Of a stretch of 64,000 nt of DNA, positions 54,747 to 63,640 are shown in pieces. The first letter of the stretch is position 1. The number at the start of each line of letters is the position of its first letter. Both the position numbers and the translations under genes were made by a program. Origin of the DNA: Calothrix sp. PCC 7716 (lineage in GTDB: Bacteria > Cyanobacteriota > Cyanobacteriia > Cyanobacteriales > Nostocaceae); contig NZ_AP025018.1 of the NCBI RefSeq assembly GCF_019977735.1, positions 8,498,580 through 8,562,579 of the forward strand. The letters are read 5' to 3'. The notes under the pieces were generated by a model that saw nothing but the letters and a program-made list of their open reading frames with translations, ran no database searches and was not told the origin of the DNA.

Positions 54747-57095
54747 TTAAGGCTGATGTAAAAATAAACTTTCTTTTATTGATTGGCATGTATTATCTGA
54801 CGAATTACTGCTCGCATTATTAAGACAATCGAGTAGCAGTTGGCAGGCATTCCAATATTGTTCAATTAATTTACATTCTTTCAAATTAAATTCCCAATCG
54901 TAACCAATCTGAAAATCTTCAATCATTATAGTCCGTAATTTCTCTATCCATACGGCGCCGTGTAATTGCCACCACAATCTTAAAGTTTGCCTATCTTCGT
55001 CTACATTTGGTAGTTTGCTGCGTAAATCGTATAAAATATTACTTAACAAATCGTTATCTGCTAGCAGATGTTTAAGATCAAGTGCTAAATGCATTGCTCT
55101 TAAGCGCTGATGGAAAACATCAGGAGTAATAGCTAAACTAATTGCGAATGCATGACTTAATGCCATATCTAAACTCATTTGATTAGGCAGATTGGCGGCT
55201 AGGTAACAATCTAAATGTAGTGTGATATCTTGGTTATATGCCAATGGATGTTCACTAGGCAGTCCATGCGTGAAGTAGAACGCGCGTATAGCAGTCTTAT
55301 ATAAATTTGTAGTACTTGTTTTACTCGTAACATTTATTAATTCTGATTTTTGCAATACCCAATTTATAAAGCTTTGTAATTTCGGGTTGGTAGCAATAAT
55401 AAAGTCAATTTGTTGCTTCATCAAAATTAATAAATTATCAGCCGATGGTAGCATTTCGGCGACAAGTAAAAATATTTCCTTCCAGGATTGTACGTGTATA
55501 TAATTAACTAACTCATCTAAACTGTTTGAATTAACGTTAGCGACAATATCGCGCGCTGTTAAATACTCTTGAAAAGTTACATGAGAAAATGAATAAATTC
55601 ATCGTGCCCTTTGTACTAATAATCCATGTTGTGCTTCGATAGCTTTTAAAATTGCATGACTATCTAGTAACAGAGCTTCCGTATCTTCAATATGTTTTGA
55701 TGTATATGATTGCCGTAAATAATTTGCAATCAATTGTTGAGTTCTACTTTCTGTAAAATAATATTGATTTTCTGTAAAATAAATTTTTGCAATCTGGCTC
55801 AGTAATTTAATTTTATCCAATAGCGAAAAATAACGATATAACTCATCTCTTTCAATTCCTCTAGCTTCATCCCAACGTATTAACAGTAATTCTAAACCTT
55901 GTTTATAAATTTCAGAACGCGAGCGAGGAAAGTCACCATGAGTGTGAAATAATAAACAAGTAATACTAAGTAATAGAGGTGTTGTCGTTAGTTCATGAAT
56001 CTGCTGATTTTCTGAAAGTTGAAGCTTTTGAATAAATTGTTCAGCTAAAGTTTTTGCTGCTGCAAAGGAAGTCTGAGCCACAGTCAAAAACCATTGATAC
56101 ACAAAAATTACAATTTGCGATTCATTAAAATCAACTATTTCTACTTCTATAAAGTCTCTAAATTTATATAATTGTGCTGCTATTCTACATGTAATAATAA
56201 TTCTACATTTGTAAAATTTGTTTGTAAAGCTATTAATTTCCGTAATGATGTTTTTGCTAATGCTTTCTTGAACTTCATCTAATCCATCTAGTAAAATTAA
56301 AGCTCTTCCATTTTGAAGAATGCCGTTAAGCTCTAAATAATTGATTTCGTTATTTAAGCATTCAAGTATATAATCAAATAGACTTTGATTATATACTTTA
56401 TATTTTTCAGCAAAAGTTTTTAGGCTGATGAGAATAGGAATACTATCTGCTAACAATTTGCCTTGACTACAGTACATTGCAATCGCTTGTAAAAATGTAC
56501 TTTTACCTGAACCTGGTCTTCCTTGTACTATTATTCTTGGGTATTTGACTACAATATCAAACCCTAATTGTTGAGATTTCTTTATCTCTAATCGATTAAT
56601 TTGAGACAAGTTTAGTTGAGACAAGTTTAAATCTGGCTTTAGATTTTGTAAACTCTCAATTTTTAACCATTTGTGACTTGATATTTCTTCTGATACATTG
56701 ATATCAACGTAAACATCCTCTAAATACAAAGGACGGGAAATATCTAAAAAACGTAAAGTCCCACACTGGTGCTGAGTTTTGTCTTTGAGTACTGACCTTA
56801 TTCTTTTTTCAGAGTCAGAAGCTAAAGCTGTGCTAATTTTTATAGACTCTATATTTTGCTCTTGAGTATTTTCCTCTGCTTGAATTATTTCTTCAGAATT
56901 AATATTCAAAATCTGGCAAATTTCGTGAAAGACTTGTCGTTCTACAGGTTTTCCAGAAAAAAACTTCCAAATTGGCTGACGAGTTTCTAAACCAACTTCA
57001 TTTGCTAAATTTTCTTGCGTCCACCCTTTGCGTTTGAAAGCTTGTCTTGCCTTTCTTATACCTTCAGACGACGCTTGCAGCGACCTTTTTCCCAT
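54747..57095 (-). pseudogene. XRE-NACHT STAND NTPase interrupted by an in-frame TGA
   Basis: One frame runs from ATG 57095 to 54747 (782 codons) with a single internal stop, TGA at 55599-55601. The product has an N-terminal XRE-like helix-turn-helix (KGWTQENLANEVGLETRQPI), then a NACHT NTPase: Walker A GRPGSGKSTFLQAIA, Walker B ALILLDGLDEVQE, RIIITCRIAAQLY and TTPLLLSITCLLFH. After the stop the same frame continues IYSFSHVTFQEYLTARDIVA, the conserved segment that normally follows LLVQRARG, and then a C-terminal helical domain. A GGA-to-TGA change explains the break. Related bacterial NACHT proteins act in phage defence. Two separate polypeptides are possible if the second part reinitiates. 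Confidence 0.85.
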
Positions 57096-57158
57096 AGCTT
57101 TAATTCTCGTTTTTGTGAATGTTAAACAAGATGCAATTTATTATATTACATTATACTA

Positions 57159-58352
57159 CTATTTTTTAGTAAGCATTGCTTCTAATTCTGATTGGGATAA
57201 TGAATTGCTAAACAATGATCCTTGCATGTAATGACATTTCTTTTGACGAATATATATTAGCTCTGCTTCTGTATTTACTCCTTGAATAATAATTTTAAAA
57301 TTAAGATTATTTGCCATATTGATTAAGGCATCGGTAATTGCTGATTTTTGCAAGTCACTTGTAATTTGGTGAATGAAATAAGGATCAAGTTTAAGAGTAT
57401 TAATAGGTAGTTTTTTGAGACAAATCAAAGAAGAATTGCCTGTCCCAAAATCATCAATAGCTATTTCTATGCCTAGTTCACGCAATTGATGCATTATATC
57501 TATTGAGTTGTTCAAATTTTGCATAATCACATTTTCATTCACCTCAATTTGTACTTTACTTGGTTCTAATGAGTAATTACTAATGGCTTCCTTTACAGTA
57601 AGGATAAAATTTGAATTATGGAATTCTTGTCCTGATATATTTACCGAAATTGGTAATACATTACACCCTAATTTTGTCCATGCTTGAATCTGTTCACAAA
57701 CAAGTTGTATTAAGCAGGCGCCAAGTGGAATTATTAAATCAGTTGATTCCGCTAAAGGAATTAATTCAGAAGGATAAACAGATCCTATTTCAGGGTTATT
57801 CCAAATTACAAAACTTTCAGCAGCTACAACTTTTTCCGAAATATTAACAATAGGTTTATAAAACAGCTTAAACTCTGATGTTGCGTTTGATTCTAACGCA
57901 CGACGTAAATTAGCTTCAATAATTTTTATTTCAGGAGTGAAAGTTAGAATATCATCTTTAGCAGACAAGTATTTTCGCAAAATTTCTCGCTTTGATAAAC
58001 GACTAAGTATAGCGCTCAACAATTCAGCACGAGTAAATGGTTTGGTAATGTAGTCGTCCGCTCCCAAATCCATACCTTGACGAAAATTACCTTTTCCTGC
58101 TTTTGCCGTCAAAAAAATAAATGGAATTGTTGCTGTCACAGGTTCTTCACGTAAAGCAGTCAGCACACTATAACCATCCATTTCAGGCATCATCAAGTCA
58201 CATAAAATCAAATCAGGTACTTCAGATACTGCTTTTTGCACCCCAACTCGACCATTTTCTGCTTCTACCACTTCATAATTTTCAGCTTCGAGTAGCTCTA
58301 ATATGTTCTCACGTACTCCTAGCTCATCTTCAATTACTAATACCTTAGTCAT
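57159..58352 (-). CDS. REC-EAL protein with degenerate phosphodiesterase site
   Basis: 397 residues. The receiver domain (1-125) has the acidic pair in VIEDE, phospho-Asp in ILCDLMMPEMDGYSVL, and KPF. The EAL domain (about 150-395) has degenerate motifs: EAL reads ESF, the IEVNEN and DDFGTGNSSL motifs are near normal, but AEGVE reads IQGVN, removing a catalytic glutamate. It may bind c-di-GMP without cleaving it or act by protein contact. It lies 64 bases upstream of the NACHT gene on the same strand and could be cotranscribed. It is the only protein in the local signalling cluster that is not a kinase. Confidence 0.88.
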   Translation of the reverse strand: MTKVLVIEDELGVRENILELLEAENYEVVEAENGRVGVQKAVSEVPDLILCDLMMPEMDGYSVLTALREEPVTATIPFIFLTAKAGKGNFRQGMDLGADDYITKPFTRAELLSAILSRLSKREILRKYLSAKDDILTFTPEIKIIEANLRRALESNATSEFKLFYKPIVNISEKVVAAESFVIWNNPEIGSVYPSELIPLAESTDLIIPLGACLIQLVCEQIQAWTKLGCNVLPISVNISGQEFHNSNFILTVKEAISNYSLEPSKVQIEVNENVIMQNLNNSIDIMHQLRELGIEIAIDDFGTGNSSLICLKKLPINTLKLDPYFIHQITSDLQKSAITDALINMANNLNFKIIIQGVNTEAELIYIRQKKCHYMQGSLFSNSLSQSELEAMLTKK

Positions 58353-58557
58353 TTCATTTTTACTCTACTACTTCAATTATGTAACATATATTACCGACAA
58401 ACCTAATTTTCCATCAAAGCATATTTTATATCTTGCGTATAAATACTGAAAATATTTTTAACATAGATGTTAAATCAATCAAAACAATCAAATTAAACAT
58501 AAGAAATAATTTATTTTTTTCTAAATAAATAGTATTTAACTTATACTTGCGAAAGGA

Positions 58558-59703
58558 TTATGATTCAGAATATAAGGGCAAAGTTACCACTACCGTTGTG
58601 CCGGCGCCGACTGCGCTTGTTATTTTGATACTACCTTGATGTAATTCGACGCATCTTTTCACGATTGCCAGCCCTAAACCAGTACCTTGAATCCCACGTA
58701 CATTACTCGCACGGTAGAAATTTTCAAATAAATAATTTTGATCACTTTCAGGAATCCCAATTCCTTGGTCTTGTATCTGAAAGACTACGGTATCATTCTG
58801 ACCATTTATAGTAAAATAAATATTGCTATTTTTAGGAGAGTACTTAACCGCATTCGAGAGTAAGTTTGTAAAAATACAGCTAAGTAGTTCTTCATCCATT
58901 TCAGCTTGAGAATAGTCTCCAGAGGCAGTAAAAACGATGTGATGTTCTTGACTAACGCTTAATTGCATAACATCTATAATTTCTCGGCAAAATGCATCTA
59001 AATTTAGAGGCTGAGGACGAAACTTGACGCGACCAACTTCATTGCGCTGAATAAATAGTATTTCATCTAAAAGTTTTAGCATTTGCTCGATGCCATTTTC
59101 TATGCGCTTTAAATATCTACTATTTTGTTCTGAGGTAATTTCGTCAGAGTAAAGCTGTATTAGATCAACAGACGCACGAATTGTACTCATTGGAGTTCTA
59201 AATTCATGGGAAATCATTGAAATAAATTGTGATTTGACCTGATTCAATTCCTGTTCTTTTACCAGCGCTTCACGGGTGTTTAACTCGCTTTGCTGTATTT
59301 GGTTTAGAATTAGACCTCGTTCTATTGCAAAACGAATTGCACGCAATAGCTGTTTAGTAGAAATTTCATTTTTCACTAAATAATCTTGCGCTCCTTCAAC
59401 CATTGCTTGCAGTCCTAATTGCTCATCATTTGTTCCTGTTAAAACAATAATCGGAATGTTTGGAACCTCAAAGCGGAAGTCCCTAACAGTGTCAAGTCCT
59501 GTTGAATCTGGAAGGCGCAGGTCTAGTATGACTATATCAAACTGATGTTGCGACTGTGACAACTTTAAAGTACAAAGCTCTATTGCCTCACTAAGTCGCT
59601 CGACATGAGTTACATGCCATTTTGCTTGATGGGTGTACTCCAGAACCTCCTGTATCAATTCTGCATCGGTAGGGCTGTCTTCTACTAGTAAAACATGAAT
59701 CAT
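58558..59703 (-). CDS. Receiver-histidine kinase
   Basis: 381 residues. Receiver (1-125: VLLVEDSPTDAE, VILDLRLPDSTG, DYLVK), a short coiled coil, then HisKA (MISHEFRTPMSTIRAS), HATPase (NLLSNAVKYS, DQGIGIPESDQNYLFENFYRA, GTGLGLAIVKR). A receiver fused to the front of a kinase suits a phosphorelay in which another kinase controls its activity. Soluble. The upstream MITE-like repeat lies in the gap to the next gene. Confidence 0.92.
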   Translation of the reverse strand: MIHVLLVEDSPTDAELIQEVLEYTHQAKWHVTHVERLSEAIELCTLKLSQSQHQFDIVILDLRLPDSTGLDTVRDFRFEVPNIPIIVLTGTNDEQLGLQAMVEGAQDYLVKNEISTKQLLRAIRFAIERGLILNQIQQSELNTREALVKEQELNQVKSQFISMISHEFRTPMSTIRASVDLIQLYSDEITSEQNSRYLKRIENGIEQMLKLLDEILFIQRNEVGRVKFRPQPLNLDAFCREIIDVMQLSVSQEHHIVFTASGDYSQAEMDEELLSCIFTNLLSNAVKYSPKNSNIYFTINGQNDTVVFQIQDQGIGIPESDQNYLFENFYRASNVRGIQGTGLGLAIVKRCVELHQGSIKITSAVGAGTTVVVTLPLYSES

Positions 59704-59769
59704 AGCAAATCTCAGTTTGAGTTAAACTTTGATTTTTTAGTTTTAAGTTATAAAACGAATTATAACCCT

Positions 59770-59902
59770 GGTATACTTACATATTGCAGTATTCTCAATA
59801 AGCTTAAAGAAACCGGGCTTCTGTACGAATAATCAACGTTTTATAGCAAAATATTTGTCAAGAAGCCCGGTTTCTAGACCTGGTGCAAGATGTGAGTATA
59901 CC
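59770..59902. mobile_element. MITE-like inverted-repeat element
   Basis: Outer repeats GGTATACTTAC (59770-59780) and GTGAGTATACC (59892-59902, one mismatch) enclose a perfect 15-bp inverted repeat AGAAACCGGGCTTCT (59808-59822) and its complement (59861-59875). About 133 bp, no open frame. Placed in the 490-base gap between two kinase genes. The rest of that gap, to 60190, shows nothing clear. Confidence 0.55.
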
Positions 59903-60190
59903 AATCACATATTTACCATGAATTTTCAACCCTTAACTTTAAGTTTTATGATGATTCTCTTCTTTTGAGTAGTGACTGGCGCCTCTTAAAGGTTACTTCA
60001 GACTGTTGTACGACAAAAATATAAATTAAATACAAAAGCACTAAATAGCTATTTAGCGATAAATGAAATGCATTTTAAATACCTTAGCCGAAAAATTATT
60101 TTCCATTGTAGCCTTGACCGCTCTTGCGATAGCAGATGATCGGGAAAAATGCCTAGAATTAGATTGTTGTATAAACTATAATTAATTATT

Positions 60191-60931
60191 TTAAACATTA
60201 TCTTCTAAAAATAATAAATTGTCTAGCATCAGCACCATATGCTGTACTGAAGATTGGATGCGATTTAAGTGAAACATAGCTTTTTCTTCAGTCCAATCTT
60301 TACCGTATTTCTCAAGTAGTTCTGTTGAACTTAAAATAGTAGTTAAAGGAGTTCTAAATTCGTGAGAAGTAATATTAATAAAATTGGATATCATTTCTCG
60401 AAGCTTTGCTTGCTCTTTACTACTTGAATCATGTTTTTCTTCAAGTAACTTATCATCTGTCATATCAACACAGACGCATAAAGTATAATTTTTACAATTT
60501 TGAAATCCTATTATATACCTAGTAATTTCAAAATAACGTGTTCCTTTTGTAGGCAACACTAAAGATTCTTGCGTAATTAATACCGATTCTTTTTTGAGTT
60601 GTGATAAACTTGAAAGATCAAGATCATTAAATCCTAAAAGATCATGTTTTTGGCCAATTATTTTTTCAATAGATGTATTATAAGTTTTAACAACAGCTTG
60701 ATTTACTAAGATAAATCTATTGTCTGAATCGTGAACAAAAATTAGGTTGTGGCTAGTATTGATGATTTGATGTAATAATTTATTCTCTTGCATTAACTGC
60801 TCTTTCAAAGTTTTATATTTAATCTCTAATTTATTAAACTTATCTTTTTCTTCCATAAATCTATCATGCATTTGGTGTAATTCATTTTGCAGTTGCCTTA
60901 TTAGTGTTTCTAATTGTTCTTGGTATAACAT
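60191..60931 (-). CDS. PAS-HisKA protein without an ATPase domain
   Basis: 246 residues: an N-terminal coiled coil (residues 1-55), a PAS domain (about 57-165, IINTSHNLIFVHDSDNRFIL) and a HisKA dimerisation/phosphoacceptor domain (FINITSHEFRTPLTTILSS). It ends shortly after the HisKA helices (LDNLLFLEDNV) where a HATPase domain would begin. No HATPase remnant is visible downstream. It could accept phosphate from another kinase or form mixed dimers with the nearby kinases. It lies 38 bases downstream of the REC-kinase gene and belongs to the same transcript. Confidence 0.8.
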   Translation of the reverse strand: MLYQEQLETLIRQLQNELHQMHDRFMEEKDKFNKLEIKYKTLKEQLMQENKLLHQIINTSHNLIFVHDSDNRFILVNQAVVKTYNTSIEKIIGQKHDLLGFNDLDLSSLSQLKKESVLITQESLVLPTKGTRYFEITRYIIGFQNCKNYTLCVCVDMTDDKLLEEKHDSSSKEQAKLREMISNFINITSHEFRTPLTTILSSTELLEKYGKDWTEEKAMFHLNRIQSSVQHMVLMLDNLLFLEDNV

Positions 60932-60969
60932 AATCTTATTGTTTAACTGTAAAGTATGAAATATGATGG

Positions 60970-62079
60970 TTATATTCGAGGAAGTTTGACAAAAAAAGTT
61001 GTACCCTTATTCACATGACTTACAAAGTCAATTGTACCTTTGTGTAAATCTACACATTGTTTCACAATTGTAAGTCCCAAGCCAGTACCAGATATTTGAC
61101 TGACATTAGTCCCACGTTGAAATGGCTCAAACAAGTGGTTATGCGATTCTTCTGGAATTCCCAGACCTTGGTCTTGAACTTGGAAACAAATAAAATCAGT
61201 TTCCCAAATTAGTACCAACGAAACCAAAGAAAAAGCACCCGAATATTTAATAGCATTAGATAGTAAATTATCAAGTAGATGCCATAGTAAGTGTTTATCC
61301 AGGTTAGCAAGGCGCCCTTCACCGTGAACAGTAAATTCTATAGTGTACTGTTGATTAATAGTCATTTGCAGTGATTCAAGGATTTCTTCACAAAAAGCAA
61401 TTACATCAATCAAACAAGGGTTATATGTAAGTTTTCCAGATTGATTTCTACCTAAAATTAAGATGTCTTCTAATAATTCAATTAAACTGTCAGTAGCTGT
61501 TTCAATGTGTTGAAGATGCTTGTGTTTTTTATCCTCATAACCATTATATGCTTTGAGCATTTCCGCACCAAGTTTAATTGTAGTTAAAGGATTGCGGAGC
61601 TCGTGTGCTGCCATACAAATATATTGAGATTGTTCCTGGATTCGCAATTCAGCAACCTTTTTATCGGCTTTGGTTAAAAATAATGCATTCTTGATATCTA
61701 TTTCTGCTTGATGACGAGAAAGAGCAATATCAATTGTGGTCGAAAGTGTTTTTTCGTCAAAAGGTTTTAATATATAACCAAAAGGTTGTGACGTTTTTAC
61801 ACGCTCAAGCGTCGCTTGGTCTGCGTTGGCAGTAAGGTAAACTACAGGAATGTCAAATAGCGATTTAATCTGCATCGATGCTTCAATCCCATCCATTTTG
61901 CCTTCGAGACGAATGTCCATTAGTACTAGATTTGGCTTTTTGACTTCAGCTTGGAGGATTGCTTCTTCTCCCGACGCAACTAAATCAGAGACTGAGTAAC
62001 CTAAAAACTCTAGCGTTTCACGTAAGTCATCAGCAACTAGCTGTTCATCCTCTACTATTAATATATACATAGAATTCAT
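60970..62079 (-). CDS. Receiver-histidine kinase
   Basis: 369 residues. Receiver (1-125: ILIVEDEQLVADDLRETL, VLMDIRLEGKMDG, KPFDEKTL), short linker, HisKA (AAHELRNPLTTIKL), HATPase (NLLSNAIKYSG, DQGLGIPEESHNHLFEPFQRG, GTGLGLTIVKQ). Its stop-to-start neighbourhood is tight: the HisKA_2 kinase ends four bases before its ATG, and the PAS-HisKA gene follows 38 bases later. Likely middle gene of a three-gene signalling operon. Confidence 0.92.
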   Translation of the reverse strand: MNSMYILIVEDEQLVADDLRETLEFLGYSVSDLVASGEEAILQAEVKKPNLVLMDIRLEGKMDGIEASMQIKSLFDIPVVYLTANADQATLERVKTSQPFGYILKPFDEKTLSTTIDIALSRHQAEIDIKNALFLTKADKKVAELRIQEQSQYICMAAHELRNPLTTIKLGAEMLKAYNGYEDKKHKHLQHIETATDSLIELLEDILILGRNQSGKLTYNPCLIDVIAFCEEILESLQMTINQQYTIEFTVHGEGRLANLDKHLLWHLLDNLLSNAIKYSGAFSLVSLVLIWETDFICFQVQDQGLGIPEESHNHLFEPFQRGTNVSQISGTGLGLTIVKQCVDLHKGTIDFVSHVNKGTTFFVKLPRI

Positions 62080-62083
62080 AGGT

Positions 62084-63259
62084 TTACTTAAATTTCTCTA
62101 GTGTAGGAAAGTTTATATGGAATACTGCACCGCAATTACGTTTGAGCAAGATTTTGCCCTTCAGTTGCCTCGTCAAGTTATGCACTATTCTCAACCCAAG
62201 CGAGTTTGTACTTTGCCAATCAAAATTTTCATCCATCCCAATGCCATTATCACCAACTGTAAGCTTAAAAACATTTTCGCTATCTTGCTGAAGATAAATA
62301 ATAATTTTTCCGTGAATTTTATCGTACTGCTGGTCTGAAAAAGCATACTTTAGGGAGTTAGAAACAAGCTCATTAATTATTAACCCACAAGGGATTGCTG
62401 TATCAAGGCAAAGCTTAAGAGCATTTGTTTCAATATCTAGTTGAATAAATCGCTGACTAACTCCGTAGCTGCGGAACAGATTATCTGTGAGACTGCGAAT
62501 ATAATCACCAAAATTGATTTGAGATAAATCTGAAGCTTGGTACAAATGTTCATGAATTAACGCCATAGACTGTACGCGGTTTTGAGATTCTTGAAATAAG
62601 ATAAGAGTTGTTTCATCAAGAGGGCGCCGCGACTGCATACGTAGAAGACTAGAAATGATTTGCAGATTGTTTTTAACACGATGATGAATTTCTTTGAGTA
62701 AGGTTTCTTTTTCTTCGAGTGAACGCCGAATTTTAGCTTCGCTTTGCCGCAGTTCGTTTTCAACTCGCATTCTTTCTGTAATTTCACTCCGTAATAGGGC
62801 GTTTGCCTGTTCTAGGTCAATAGTTCGCTGTTGTACATTGTGTTGCTGCTGCTCAATTTGTCGCATTAACCGTACTCGTTCCATTACAGTATTGCAAGCT
62901 CGGTTTAACGCTTCGCAAGTCAATCGATTTTTAACCAAATAATCTTGCGCTCCATTTTTCATCACCTGAACTGCAATTGTCTCGTCTCCTAGTGCAGATA
63001 ATACGACTACTGGCATGTAAGTTATACAACTTTTATGCTTGAGTTCTTCTAAGAAACTAATTACAGTCGCATCTGGTAATATAAAATCCACTAATATTAA
63101 ATCTGGTGTTTGTGTTTGGCAGTAAATAAGTGTTTGAGTTGCTGTTTCAAATTCAATAATATTGTGAGTATATAGAGAATTTATTTCAAGGTAATGACGA
63201 TATAGTTTTCGTTCTTCTGCTGATTTATTTACTATCAGAATAGTGTGTTGTGTTTGCAT
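62084..63259 (-). CDS. Receiver-histidine kinase of the HisKA_2 (HWE-like) class
   Basis: 391 residues. The receiver (1-125) has ILIVNKSAEE in place of the acidic pair but keeps LVDFILPDA and DYLVKN, so it may be weakly phosphorylated. A coiled coil (about 130-185) leads to the HisKA_2 motif LKEIHHRVKNNLQIISSLLR, then an ATPase domain with INELVSNSLKYAF and DNGIGM. HisKA_2 kinases usually phosphorylate stand-alone or unusual receivers. First gene of the operon with the two genes that follow. Confidence 0.9.
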   Translation of the reverse strand: MQTQHTILIVNKSAEERKLYRHYLEINSLYTHNIIEFETATQTLIYCQTQTPDLILVDFILPDATVISFLEELKHKSCITYMPVVVLSALGDETIAVQVMKNGAQDYLVKNRLTCEALNRACNTVMERVRLMRQIEQQQHNVQQRTIDLEQANALLRSEITERMRVENELRQSEAKIRRSLEEKETLLKEIHHRVKNNLQIISSLLRMQSRRPLDETTLILFQESQNRVQSMALIHEHLYQASDLSQINFGDYIRSLTDNLFRSYGVSQRFIQLDIETNALKLCLDTAIPCGLIINELVSNSLKYAFSDQQYDKIHGKIIIYLQQDSENVFKLTVGDNGIGMDENFDWQSTNSLGLRIVHNLTRQLKGKILLKRNCGAVFHINFPTLEKFK

Positions 63260-63640
63260 AAAAACTTGCGATATCTTTAAGTATTTACAAGCTTTAAAAA
63301 AGTGACAATATTAGTTAGCTGCAAATAGCCTCTCTTATATTATTGCTTGTACTACTACTAAAACGAGTAGGGTATTATTACTAAAATTACAGTAAATAAT
63401 ATGAGCGTAATAACGTAAATTTACGGGAATATAAATGGGTATATATAAATTGAGATGTTATTCGCAAACACACGTATAGACGTTATACCAATTTTGTGTG
63501 AAGCTGCATAGAAGCGATGCTTATGTAGCAATGCTTTAACACAATTGATTATGTGCAGCTTCGTATTAAAATGGTATTACATGTAACGTCTATACATATC
63601 ATGTGTTATGAAATATTTAGATTTGATTGACATTAAAATT
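63260..63640. other. Intergenic region with inverted-repeat element
   Basis: No gene seen. Holds the element at 63474-63595. The remainder is AT-rich with no clear signal. Confidence 0.5.
63474..63595. mobile_element. MITE-like imperfect inverted-repeat element
   Basis: GTATAGACGTTA at the left is repeated inverted at the right end, and inner arms match as ATACCAATTTT, GAAGCTGCATA against TATGTGCAGCTTCGTATTAAAATGGTAT read in reverse complement. About 122 bp, non-coding. A type of repeat common in Nostocales intergenic DNA. Confidence 0.6.
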
